64,000 bases of DNA, taken from NCBI RefSeq assembly GCF_008727865.1, contig NZ_VTWU01000001.1, positions 558,001 to 622,000 on the forward strand, read 5' to 3'. The position numbers and the translations under genes are program-made. The DNA comes from Hymenobacter busanensis. GTDB lineage: Bacteria > Bacteroidota > Bacteroidia > Cytophagales > Hymenobacteraceae. Under the pieces are notes generated by a model. That model was not told the origin of the DNA, did not search any database, and saw only the letters and a list, made by a program, of their open reading frames with translations. This document shows, one piece after another, positions 25,985 through 34,128 of this stretch (its first letter is position 1; each line of letters opens with the position of its first letter).

Positions 25985-27848
25985 GTACAAGATTATTGCC
26001 GGGCTGCTTGCCTTCGGTATACTGGCGACCCACGCAGTTGCCGCCGATATCTGGGTGGCGCCCACCGGTTCCGACCGCAACCCCGGCACCGCCGACAAGC
26101 CGCTGGCCACGCTCAACATGGCCCTGCGCCAGGCCCGCGACCTGCGCCGGCTCCGCGACGCTTCCGTAGCCAATGGCGTGCACATCTGGGTAAAAGGCGG
26201 CGAGTACCGGCTGGCCGAGCCCTGGCTGTTTCGCCCCGAGGATGCCGGCACCGCCACGAGCCCGACCATCATCGAAGCCGCGCCCGGGGAGCAGCCGGTG
26301 CTCAGCGGCGGCGTGGCCGTGACAGGCTGGAAAAAGGCCACGGCCGCCGTGCCGGGCCTGCCGAAAGCGGCGCAAGGGCAGGTCTGGGTAGCCGACGCGC
26401 CGCTGCTAGCCGGCCGTAGCTTCGACTTCCGGCAGCTGTGGGTGAACGGCCGCAAGGCCACCCGCGCCCGCACGGCCACCGACGACAACCTGCCCCGCCT
26501 GCTGCGCTGGGACACCGACCAGCGCGAAGCCTGGATTCCGGCTGCGGCGCTGGGCGGCGTGATGCGGGCCGGGCAGCTGGAAATGGTGCTGCACCAGATG
26601 TGGGCCGTGAACGTGCTGCGGGTCAAATCCGTGGACGTGCAGGGCAAGGAGGCGCGGGTGACGTTCCACGAGCCCGAAAGCCGGGTGCAGTTTGAGCACC
26701 CCTGGCCCCGGCCCATCATCGACGGCAAAAACGGCAGCTCGGCCTTCTACCTGGCCAGTGCCCCGGAGCTGCTCGACCAGCCCGGCGAGTGGTACTACGA
26801 CCAGGCCCGGCGGCAGGTGCTGTACTGGCCCCGCCCCGGCGAAACCATGAGCAGCGCGCAAGTAACCGTGCCCGCCCTGGAAACCCTGGTGCAGGTGGCC
26901 GGAAGCCTAGACGCGCCGGTGAGCCATGTGCAGTTTAAGGGCCTGACCTTCGCCTACACCACCTGGCTGCGCCCCTCCGAGCAGGGCCACGTGCCCCTGC
27001 AGGCCGGCATGTATTTGCTCGACGGCTACTCCCTGGCCAAGCCCGGCACCCCCGACAAGGCCGGCCTCGAAAACCAGGCCTGGATTGGCCGCCCGCCCGG
27101 CGCCGTGCAGCTCAGCGGGGCCGACCACACCCGCTTCGAGCGCTGCCGCTTCGCGCACCTAGGGGCCGCTGGCCTCGACTACCAGCAGGGCACCCACGAC
27201 GACGCCATCGTCGGCTGCACCTTCCGCGACGTGGCCGTGAACGGGCTGCAGCTGGGCAAGTTCTCCGACCCCGGCATCGAAACGCACCTGCCTTACAACC
27301 CCAAGGACGAGCGGGAAATCTGCACGGGCGAGCTGGTGGAAAACAACCTCTTCACCGACTGCGGCAACGAGGACTGGGGTGCCTGTGGCATCGCGGCCGG
27401 CTACGTGCGGCAGACCACCATCCGCCACAACGAAATCAGCCAGGTGCCCTACACCGGCATCAGCCTGGGCTGGGGCTGGACCAAAACCGCCAACGCCATG
27501 CAGGGCAATCGGGTGACTCAGAACTACATCCACCACTACGCCCAGCACACCTACGACGTGGCTGGCGTGTACACCCTCTCGGCCCAGCCCGGCACCGTTA
27601 TCAGCGAAAACCGCATCGACGAAATCGGCCGCGCCGCCTACGTGCACGACCCCGAGCACTGGTTTTACCTCTACCTCGACGAGGGCTCCTCGGGCATCAC
27701 CGTGCAGGACAACTGGTGCCCGGCCGAGAAGTTCCTGGCCAATGCCAACGGCCCGAACAACGTCTGGAAAAACAACGGCCCGATGGTGGCCGAAGCCATC
27801 AAGCAGGCCGCCGGACTGGAAGCTGCTTACCAGGACTTGCGCCGCTGA
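25980..27848 (+). CDS. Secreted right-handed parallel beta-helix protein, GH141-like
   Basis: 622-residue exported protein with a signal peptide (MTYKIIAGLLAFGILATHAVAA) directly followed by DIWVAPTGSDRNPGTADKPL, the entry motif of GH141/GH120-type and DUF1565 beta-helix proteins. Residues ~330-600 carry helix turns such as RCRFAHLGAAGLDYQQG, GCTFRDVAVNGLQLG and IRHNEISQVPYTGISLGWGW, the last strongly typical. GH141 contains the RG-II alpha-L-fucosidase BT1002, so a fucosidase or xylosidase role is possible but not shown. The start ATG lies within the terminus of repeat B2; no other ATG precedes the signal peptide. Confidence 0.8.
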   Translation: MTYKIIAGLLAFGILATHAVAADIWVAPTGSDRNPGTADKPLATLNMALRQARDLRRLRDASVANGVHIWVKGGEYRLAEPWLFRPEDAGTATSPTIIEAAPGEQPVLSGGVAVTGWKKATAAVPGLPKAAQGQVWVADAPLLAGRSFDFRQLWVNGRKATRARTATDDNLPRLLRWDTDQREAWIPAAALGGVMRAGQLEMVLHQMWAVNVLRVKSVDVQGKEARVTFHEPESRVQFEHPWPRPIIDGKNGSSAFYLASAPELLDQPGEWYYDQARRQVLYWPRPGETMSSAQVTVPALETLVQVAGSLDAPVSHVQFKGLTFAYTTWLRPSEQGHVPLQAGMYLLDGYSLAKPGTPDKAGLENQAWIGRPPGAVQLSGADHTRFERCRFAHLGAAGLDYQQGTHDDAIVGCTFRDVAVNGLQLGKFSDPGIETHLPYNPKDEREICTGELVENNLFTDCGNEDWGACGIAAGYVRQTTIRHNEISQVPYTGISLGWGWTKTANAMQGNRVTQNYIHHYAQHTYDVAGVYTLSAQPGTVISENRIDEIGRAAYVHDPEHWFYLYLDEGSSGITVQDNWCPAEKFLANANGPNNVWKNNGPMVAEAIKQAAGLEAAYQDLRR

Positions 27849-27849
27849 C

Positions 27850-27902
27850 CGTGCGCCTCACCCCCGGCCCCCTCTCCGAAAAAGGAGAGGCGGAGCCAGT
27901 CG
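27850..27902 (+). repeat. Repeat family A, copy A4
   Basis: GTGCGCCTCACCCCCGGCC, hairpin CCTCTCC-GAAAAA-GGAGAGG, GGAGCCAGTCGAC. Forms an inverted doublet with A5 at 28001-28055, about 100 bases apart. Confidence 0.88.
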
Positions 27903-27919
27903 ACACACAGAACGATCTT

Positions 27920-30217
27920 ATGAGAAGACTTTTTCAACTGCTCCCTCCCAACACGTCCGTCACTCCGCCTCAAGAAAATAGAAAGCCGAAACAAGCCCCC
28001 AAGTCGTCCGGCTCCCCCTCTGCTTTTCGGAGAGGGGGCCGGGGGGGGAGGCGCTTCGTCTGGGCCGCGCTGGCGCTGCTGGCCCTCGAAACTGCCCAGG
28101 CCCAGCAGGCCGTCCGGGCCACCTGGATCTGGTACCCCGGCGACTACGAAATCTGGCTCAGCAACCAGATGCAGAACCGCCGCACCGAGCGCGGCTCCTT
28201 TTTCCCACCCTTCTGGCGCCTCGACAGCCACTACCCGCTCATCGACTTTCACCAGGATTTCGACCTAAAGGAAGCCGAGGACGTGGAGCTGCGCGCCGAA
28301 GGCCAGTACAACGTCAAGCTCGATGGCAAGCTCATCACCGGCTACCCCACGCGCCTGACGGTGCCGGCCGGTAAGCACCGCCTGAATATCAAGGTGTACA
28401 ACCAGGCCAACGTGCCGGCGGTGTTCGTGCGGGGCAAAACCATCGGCACCGACGGCAAGTGGCTGGTGACCTACGAGGATAAGGAGTGGATTGACGCCTC
28501 GGGCAAGGTCTCGGACCAGTCGGGCACCACCTGGCTGACGGCCGGCTCCTGGAACTTCGACGAAGCCCAGGCGCTGCCCTCGGCCTTCAAGCTCAAAACC
28601 GAGCCGCGCCGGGCCGCCAAAGTCACGCGCAATGCGGACGGCAGTATGCTGGTGGATTTCGGGCGCGAAACCTTCGGCTACGTGCGCCTGCACGGCCTGC
28701 AAGGACAGGGGCCGGCTACCCTGTACTTCGGCGAATCGAAGGAGGAGGCGCTGAGCGTGGAGGGCTGCGAGACGCTGGAGCGGATGGACGTAAACCAGTC
28801 GCAGAAAGCCGACAAGCTCACAACGCTGACCAAGGCCTTCCGCTTCGTCAACATCCGCCCGGAAAAAGGCGTGACCCTGGATTCGGTGTCCATGCTCTAC
28901 GAGTACGCGCCGGTGACCGAGCGGGGCCGGTTCAGCTGCTCGGATGAGCAGCTGAACAAGATCTGGGACGTGGCTGCCTACACCATGCACCTGAACACCC
29001 GGGAGTTTTTCATTGACGGCATCAAGCGGGACCGGTGGGTATGGTCAGGCGACGCCTACCAGAGCTACCTGATGAACTACTACCTGTACTTCGACACGCC
29101 GACGGTACAGCGCACCACCTTCGCCCTGCGCGGCAAGGACCCGGTGACCAGCCACGTGAACACCATCATGGACTACACCTTCTACTGGTTTATCGGCATC
29201 TACGACGCCTACCAGTACACCGGCGACAAAACCGTGGTGCAGCAGCTCTACCCGCGCATGCAGAGCCTGATGGACTACTGCCTCTCGCGCCGGAATAAGG
29301 ACGGCTACATGGAAGGCCTGGCCGGCGACTGGGTGTTCATCGACTGGGCCGACGGGCTGAGCAAGAAGGGCGAAGTCAGCTTCGAGCAGCTGCTTTTGTG
29401 CCGCAGCCTGGAAAGCATGGCCCTGTGCGCGAATCTGGTAAACGACCAGGCCGGCGCCCAAAAATACCAGCAGCTGGCCACCGACCTCAAGGCGAAAATC
29501 TTCGCCACTTACTGGAACCCCGCCAAAGGGGCGCTGGTGCACAGCCGCGTGAACGGGCAGCCGACGGAAAACGTGACGCGCTACGCCAATATGTTCAGCA
29601 TCTTTTTCGGCTACCTCTCGCCCGAGCAGCAGCAGCAGGTGAAAAAATCAGTGCTGCTCAACCCGCAGGTGGCCAAAATCACCACGCCCTACATGCGCTT
29701 CTACGAGCTGGAAGCCCTGTGCGCCCTGGGCGAGCAGCCCTACGTGCTCCAGGAAATGAAGGCGTACTGGGGCGGCATGCTGGGCGAAGGCGCCACTGCC
29801 TTCTGGGAAGAGTACGACCCCTCGAAGAAGGGCACCGAGCACCTGAGCATGTACGGCCGCCCCTTCGGCAAAAGCCTCTGCCACGCCTGGGGCGCCAGCC
29901 CGATCTACCTGCTAGGCAAGTACTACCTCGGCGTCAAGCCCCTCTCGGCCGGCTACGCCACCTATGAAGTGGTACCCACGCTCGGCGGCCTGCAGTGGAT
30001 GGAGGGCTCGGTGCCCACGCCCCAGGGCGACATTGCCGTGCGGGCCACGACCAAGGAGCTGAAAGTGAAAGGCACCACCGGCACCGGGGTTCTACGCTTC
30101 AAGAGCAAGAGCAGCCCGAAGTGCAAAGGCGCCAAAATCGAGGCGAAAGGTAACGGCAACTATGAGTTGCCGTTGGAGAAGGGCAAGGAATACGTGGTGA
30201 CCTACCAGGCGGTCTGA
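27920..30217 (+). CDS. Secreted alpha-L-rhamnosidase, GH78
   Basis: Second GH78 of the plus-strand arm, 765 residues from ATG 27920. The leader is odd: a short MRRLFQLLPP start, then residues ~30-45 encoded by repeat A5 (SAFRRGGRGGRR), then the hydrophobic core FVWAALALLAL and an AQA cleavage site. Mature part: beta domain (RATWIWYPGDYEIWL), Bac_rhamnosid-type domain, then the six-hairpin barrel with FIDGIKRDRWVWSGDAY near residue 370, which replaces the classical DCPQRDER motif in this subgroup, and WFIGIYDAYQYTG. C-terminal beta domain from ~665. Its TGA overlaps the ATG of the mutarotase gene (TGATG). The reading frame is open further upstream but that part is not plausible protein. Confidence 0.92.
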   Translation: MRRLFQLLPPNTSVTPPQENRKPKQAPKSSGSPSAFRRGGRGGRRFVWAALALLALETAQAQQAVRATWIWYPGDYEIWLSNQMQNRRTERGSFFPPFWRLDSHYPLIDFHQDFDLKEAEDVELRAEGQYNVKLDGKLITGYPTRLTVPAGKHRLNIKVYNQANVPAVFVRGKTIGTDGKWLVTYEDKEWIDASGKVSDQSGTTWLTAGSWNFDEAQALPSAFKLKTEPRRAAKVTRNADGSMLVDFGRETFGYVRLHGLQGQGPATLYFGESKEEALSVEGCETLERMDVNQSQKADKLTTLTKAFRFVNIRPEKGVTLDSVSMLYEYAPVTERGRFSCSDEQLNKIWDVAAYTMHLNTREFFIDGIKRDRWVWSGDAYQSYLMNYYLYFDTPTVQRTTFALRGKDPVTSHVNTIMDYTFYWFIGIYDAYQYTGDKTVVQQLYPRMQSLMDYCLSRRNKDGYMEGLAGDWVFIDWADGLSKKGEVSFEQLLLCRSLESMALCANLVNDQAGAQKYQQLATDLKAKIFATYWNPAKGALVHSRVNGQPTENVTRYANMFSIFFGYLSPEQQQQVKKSVLLNPQVAKITTPYMRFYELEALCALGEQPYVLQEMKAYWGGMLGEGATAFWEEYDPSKKGTEHLSMYGRPFGKSLCHAWGASPIYLLGKYYLGVKPLSAGYATYEVVPTLGGLQWMEGSVPTPQGDIAVRATTKELKVKGTTGTGVLRFKSKSSPKCKGAKIEAKGNGNYELPLEKGKEYVVTYQAV
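28001..28055 (-). repeat. Repeat family A, copy A5 (inside a signal-peptide coding region)
   Basis: AAGTCGTCCGGCTCCCCCTC, TGCTTTTCGG, AGAGGGGGCCGGGG and GAGGCGC. Read in frame by the GH78 gene as part of its leader. Confidence 0.88.
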
Positions 30218-31044
30218 TGGAAATCCGGACGATTGTAGAGACGCATATTTGCGTCTCGTCGTTGAACGGCTCGTCGTTGAACGACGACACTGCCCAAACG
30301 GCCCGGACCGGGAGACGCAAGTATGCGTCTCTACAGGGCCGCCTCTATACGCTACTCCTCTGGCTGCTCCCGCTGCTGGCCCCCGCTCAGGCCCGCGGCC
30401 CCATGTCCATCGTAGAGCTGACCGACTACGACCACCGCCTGCCCCCGCAGAAGCTCCAGGCCCTCGGTCAGCGCTACCCCGACGTGGCCCTGCGCCGCTG
30501 GCCAGACGCCAACCACCTCACCCACCTGGTGGCCTACGCCCCCCAAGCCCGTATCCAGGCGCTGCTGCCGGCGCTGAAACAGGCCTACCCGACGGCCCGC
30601 GTCAAGGAATACGCCGCCCCGTTCTACCGCTTCGACCGCAACCGCTGCGCCGATAAAACGACGGCGAAACAGTGGGACAACATCATTCTCACCGCCAGCC
30701 TGGTGGCCGATACGGCGAAGCAAAACGAGTACCTGCGCTACCACGCCACGCAGTTTGAGCAATGGCCCGAGGTGTCCAACGGCTTCTGCAACGCCAGCTT
30801 CCAGCAGCTGCTGGTATTCCGCCGGGGCCGGGAGCTGATGCTGGTCATCAGCATTCCGAAGGGCCAGAGCCTGGACGCGCTCAACCCCAAAACCACCGAA
30901 AACAACCCGCGCGTGGACGAGTGGAACCAGCGCATGCGCCAGTACCAGGAAGGCCGCAACGGCGCGGGGCCCGGCGAAGTCTGGGTATTCCTACAGCCCC
31001 TGCCTCCACTCGCGGCCAAGCCGAAGCAAGCGGTGAGAAAGTAA
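30217..31044 (+). CDS. Exported L-rhamnose mutarotase-family protein
   Basis: Interconverts alpha and beta L-rhamnose, readying sugar freed by the GH78/GH106 enzymes for uptake. The C-terminal ~110 residues match RhaM/DUF718: NEYLRYHATQFEQWPEV, LLVFRRGRELMLVISIPKG, DEWNQRMRQYQEG and WVFLQPL. The preceding ~85 residues (MSIVELTDYDHRLPP onward) are an extra domain of unknown type. Unlike standard 104-residue cytoplasmic RhaM, a signal peptide (TLLLWLLPLLAPAQA) is present. Residues ~7-39 are encoded by repeat C2. Start ATG 30217 overlaps the previous stop. An internal ATG at 30403 would give a leaderless protein, less likely given the good signal. Confidence 0.85.
   Translation: MEIRTIVETHICVSSLNGSSLNDDTAQTARTGRRKYASLQGRLYTLLLWLLPLLAPAQARGPMSIVELTDYDHRLPPQKLQALGQRYPDVALRRWPDANHLTHLVAYAPQARIQALLPALKQAYPTARVKEYAAPFYRFDRNRCADKTTAKQWDNIILTASLVADTAKQNEYLRYHATQFEQWPEVSNGFCNASFQQLLVFRRGRELMLVISIPKGQSLDALNPKTTENNPRVDEWNQRMRQYQEGRNGAGPGEVWVFLQPLPPLAAKPKQAVRK
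30235..30334. repeat. Repeat family C, copy C2 (inside a signal-peptide coding region)
   Basis: 100-base copy with ends GTAGAGACGCATATTTGCG and CAAGTATGCGTCTCTAC, matching C1. It is translated in frame as the long leader of the mutarotase. Confidence 0.9.
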
Positions 31045-31088
31045 TCCGCCCTGACAACCGACAACCACCAACTGACAACTCAACATCA

Positions 31089-32159
31089 ATGCTGAAACTA
31101 GGAATACTGGGCCTGGGCGAGGGGAGAAGCACCATGTCGGCCGCCCTGCAAAGCGAGAAGTTGGAGCTGCGCGCCATCTGCGACCGGAACGAGGAGCTGT
31201 GCCGCCACCGCGTGGCCGAATTCCAGTTCCAGGGCCGCGTCACGCAAGAGTACCAAAACCTTCTCGACGACCCCGAAATCGACCTCATTGCCATCTACAC
31301 CCCCGACCACCTGCACGCCGAGCACGTCGGGCAGGCATTGCGGGCGGGCAAGCACGTAGTCTGCACCAAGCCTTTCATAGATGATCTGGCGCAGGCCAAA
31401 GAGCTGCTGGCGCTGGTGGAGCAGACCGGCAAAAAGGTGTTCGTGGGCCAAAGCTCCCGTTTTTTCGAGCCCATGAAGCGGCAGCGCGCCGACTACGAAG
31501 CCGGCCTCATCGGGGAGCTGATAACGGTGGAAAGCTACTACCACGCCGACCACCGCTGGTTTTTCGCCAAAGGTTGGTCCCTGCAGGAGTCGTTTAAGTG
31601 GCTCTACGGCGGCCTCAGCCACCCCGTCGACTTCATCCGCTGGTATCTGCCCAACATCGAGGAAGTCATGGGCTACGGCATGCTCAGCTCCAACGGCAAG
31701 GAAGGCGGCCTGAAGCACCAGGATACCATGCACTTCATCTTCAAGGCCACCGACGGCCGCGTGGCCCGGGTGAGCGGTGCTTATACCGGCCCGGTCCAGC
31801 CCGTCACCCGCGACTCGGAGATGAGCTGCGTGCTGCGCGGCACCGAGGGCGCCAGCCAGGGCGACTACATGGACCTGCGCTACGCCATTACCGACCGCAC
31901 CGGCGAGGAGCGCATCGTCACCTGGGAGCATAAGCTCAAGCACTACTTCCGCTTCGAGGGCAAAAGCCACCACGCCGGCGAGTACCAGAACTACCTCGAA
32001 TACTTCGCCGACTCCATCACCGAGAACTTCACCGCCTACCCCGACGTGCGCGAGGGCATCGGCACCATCGCCCTGCTGCAAGCCATGGACCGCTCCCTGC
32101 AAACCGGCCGCCCGGTGCGGGTGCAGGAGCTGCTCGACGAGCACGGCCTGGCGCTGTAG
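31089..32159 (+). CDS. Gfo/Idh/MocA-family NAD(P)-dependent oxidoreductase
   Basis: Cytoplasmic sugar dehydrogenase-type enzyme of 356 residues, likely acting on a sugar or sugar acid from the imported pectin. Start ATG 31089; the open frame upstream runs antisense-like through the mutarotase gene. Rossmann N-terminus MLKLGILGLGEGRSTMSAAL, then IYTPDHLHAEHVGQALRAGKHV and VCTKPFIDD, where Thr replaces Glu of the usual EKP motif. The GLSHPVDFIRWYLP stretch supplies the conserved His/Asp region of the C-terminal domain. Last gene of the plus-strand sugar operon before repeat B3. Substrate unknown. Confidence 0.9.
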   Translation: MLKLGILGLGEGRSTMSAALQSEKLELRAICDRNEELCRHRVAEFQFQGRVTQEYQNLLDDPEIDLIAIYTPDHLHAEHVGQALRAGKHVVCTKPFIDDLAQAKELLALVEQTGKKVFVGQSSRFFEPMKRQRADYEAGLIGELITVESYYHADHRWFFAKGWSLQESFKWLYGGLSHPVDFIRWYLPNIEEVMGYGMLSSNGKEGGLKHQDTMHFIFKATDGRVARVSGAYTGPVQPVTRDSEMSCVLRGTEGASQGDYMDLRYAITDRTGEERIVTWEHKLKHYFRFEGKSHHAGEYQNYLEYFADSITENFTAYPDVREGIGTIALLQAMDRSLQTGRPVRVQELLDEHGLAL

Positions 32160-32183
32160 TTGGTAGAACAGCTATATCAGACC

Positions 32184-32262
32184 GTCATGCTGAGCTTGCC
32201 GAAGCATCTCTACCGCTTCGTTGAATCGTGCGGTAGAGATGCTTCGGCAAGCTCAGCATGAC
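32184..32262. repeat. Repeat family B, copy B3
   Basis: Near-perfect palindrome: GTCATGCTGAGCTTGCCGAA and TTCGGCAAGCTCAGCATGAC with inner GCATCTCTACCGC arms. Immediately after the oxidoreductase gene. Confidence 0.92.
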
Positions 32263-32282
32263 GGTTACTATCGGAAGTCAGC

Positions 32283-32334
32283 CCGCGAGATGTCTCGATC
32301 CTTGCTTGATGCGCAACATGCTCGACATGACGGC
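32283..32334. repeat. Degenerate half of repeat family F
   Basis: GCGAGATGTCTCG and, 25 bases on, GCTCGACATGACGG match pieces of the right arm of the intact F element at 33969-34052. Confidence 0.5.
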
Positions 32335-32381
32335 CTGATACTTCGCTCTAATTCCCACCCGAACGAACCCCACCCGCCCGC

Positions 32382-33968
32382 ATGGGAAACAATCTACTCG
32401 GCCACCTGAGCCCCTGGGACTACGCCATCGTGGCGGCTTACGTCGTCATCCTCGTGGGCATCGGCTACCGGGCCAGCGCCTCGAAAAAGGAACAGACCGA
32501 GGACTCCCAGTTTCTGGCCAGCAAGTCGCTGGGCTGGGCCAGCATCGGCTTCAACATGTGGGGCACCAACGTGGGGCCCAGCATGCTGCTGGCCTTTGCC
32601 AGCATCGGCTACAGCACCGGCATCGTGGCGGTGAATTTCGAGTGGTACGCCTTCGTGTTCCTGCTGCTGCTGGCCACCGTGTTTGCCCCGCGCTATTTGG
32701 CGGCCCGCGTCAGCACCATGCCGGGCTTTATGGGCCAGCAGTACGGCGGCTCCACCCAGAACATCCTGGCCTGGTACGCGCTGATCAAGATTCTGATTTC
32801 CTGGCTGTCGTTGGGGCTGTTCTCAGGCGGGGTGCTGGTGCGCCAGATCCTGGGCATCCCGATGTGGCAGTCGGTTATCGTGTTGGTGCTCTTCGCGGGC
32901 TTTTTCACCTTCGCCGGCGGCCTGAAGGCCATTGCCAAGGTCAACGTGTTTCAGATGCTGCTGCTCATCGGCGTTTCGCTCACGCTCACCGTCATCGGCG
33001 TGCTGAAAGTGGGCGGGCTGAGCCAGCTCTGGCACAGCGTGCCGGGCCACTACTGGAACCTCGTCCAGCCCTCCTCCGACCCGAAATACCCCTGGTACGC
33101 CATCCTGCTGGGCTACCCCGTGTCGGCCGTGGCCTTTTTCTGCACCGACCAGGCCATGGTGCAGTCGGTGCTGGGCGCCCGCAGCCTGGAGCAGGGGCAG
33201 CTGGGCGTCAACTTCATCGGCTGGCTCAAGATTCTGTCGCTGCCGTTGTTCATCCTCACCGGCGTGCTCTGCTACGTGCTCTTCCCCAATCTGGCCGACC
33301 CCAACCAGGCCTACATGACGATGGTGACGAGCCTGTTCCCCGCCGGCCTCAAGGGCCTGGTCATCGTGGTGCTGATTGCCGTGCTGGTGGGCACCATCAG
33401 CTCCTCCCTGAACGCGCTGAGCACCGTCTTCGCCCTCGACGTGTACGCCCGCAACATCAACCCCGAAGCCTCGGAGAAAGACGTGGTGCGCGTCGGCCGC
33501 CTCACCGTGCTGGTCGGCTGCGCCTTTGCCGTGCTCATGGCCCTGGCCATCGACGCAGTGAAAGGCCTGAACCTGTTCGACGTGTTCCAGGCCGTGCTCG
33601 GCTTCATCGCGCCGCCCCTCTCGGCCGTGTTCCTGCTGACGGTGTTCTGGCCTCGCACCACCCGCCGGGCCGTCAACGCCATCCTGTCGGTTGGCTCGGC
33701 GTTCAGCCTGGGCGTGGGCGTGGTCTACCTCTGGATATTGCCCCCGAGCGAGTACGCGTTCTGGCCGCACTACCTGGTCCTCTCGTTCCTGCTCTTCGCG
33801 CTGCTGCTCGTGGCCGCCGCCGTCATTTCCCTGCTCGATGGCTCCCACCAGCCCCGTCCCGCCTTTGACCGTACGGCCCTGCCCGCCACCACGCCCCGCG
33901 TAAAGCTGCTCTGGGCCGCGCTGGCCGTGGTGATGGTGGCGCTGTATTTGGTGTTCAACGGGCATTGA
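32382..33968 (+). CDS. Sodium:solute symporter (SSS family)
   Basis: Inner-membrane Na+-coupled transporter, 528 residues, with about 13-14 hydrophobic helices starting at DYAIVAAYVVILVGIGYRAS. SSS signatures include the FNMWGTNVGPSMLLAFASIG segment (helix 2 Na+-site region), GFFTFAGGLKAIAKVNVFQ and the GTISSSLNALSTVFALDVYA stretch of the Na2 site. Near the rhamnosidase operon, it is a good candidate for importing a released monosaccharide or disaccharide, but the SSS family also carries other solutes. Its stop codon abuts repeat F, with one base shared by no gene. Preceded by a 220-base gap holding repeat B3 and a half F element. Confidence 0.93.
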   Translation: MGNNLLGHLSPWDYAIVAAYVVILVGIGYRASASKKEQTEDSQFLASKSLGWASIGFNMWGTNVGPSMLLAFASIGYSTGIVAVNFEWYAFVFLLLLATVFAPRYLAARVSTMPGFMGQQYGGSTQNILAWYALIKILISWLSLGLFSGGVLVRQILGIPMWQSVIVLVLFAGFFTFAGGLKAIAKVNVFQMLLLIGVSLTLTVIGVLKVGGLSQLWHSVPGHYWNLVQPSSDPKYPWYAILLGYPVSAVAFFCTDQAMVQSVLGARSLEQGQLGVNFIGWLKILSLPLFILTGVLCYVLFPNLADPNQAYMTMVTSLFPAGLKGLVIVVLIAVLVGTISSSLNALSTVFALDVYARNINPEASEKDVVRVGRLTVLVGCAFAVLMALAIDAVKGLNLFDVFQAVLGFIAPPLSAVFLLTVFWPRTTRRAVNAILSVGSAFSLGVGVVYLWILPPSEYAFWPHYLVLSFLLFALLLVAAAVISLLDGSHQPRPAFDRTALPATTPRVKLLWAALAVVMVALYLVFNGH

Positions 33969-34052
33969 TGTCATGTCGAGCGCAGCGAGACATCTGGGGC
34001 AGAATACCAGCGGACGTTTCCACCCAGATGTCTCGCTGCGCTCGACATGACA
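33969..34052. repeat. Repeat family F, intact inverted-repeat element
   Basis: 27-base arms are perfect inverted copies: left 33969-33995 beginning TGTCATGTCGAGCGCAGCGA, right 34026-34052 ending GCGCTCGACATGACA. Begins directly after the symporter stop codon. Confidence 0.93.
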
Positions 34053-34078
34053 AAAGCTCCGAAACTTTTTCCGCTCGG

Positions 34079-34107
34079 TTGAGTTTTGATACCAATCGGT
34101 ATATTTG
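34079..34107 (+). promoter_or_regulatory. Bacteroidota-type promoter of tetR gene with embedded operator
   Basis: TATATTTG at 34100-34107 fits the Bacteroidota -7 consensus TAnnTTTG, with a -33 TTG at 34079-34081, 18 bases upstream. The operator palindrome at 34089-34102 fills the spacer and reaches into the -7 box, so bound repressor would block transcription. Confidence 0.65.
34089..34102. promoter_or_regulatory. Operator O1, candidate TetR-family binding site
   Basis: ATACCAATCGGTAT is a palindrome with 5-base arms ATACC/GGTAT, located 27 bases before the TetR-like start codon. The same arms recur at 34748-34761. Confidence 0.75.
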
Positions 34108-34128
34108 CTGCCGATTCCGTTACCTGCC

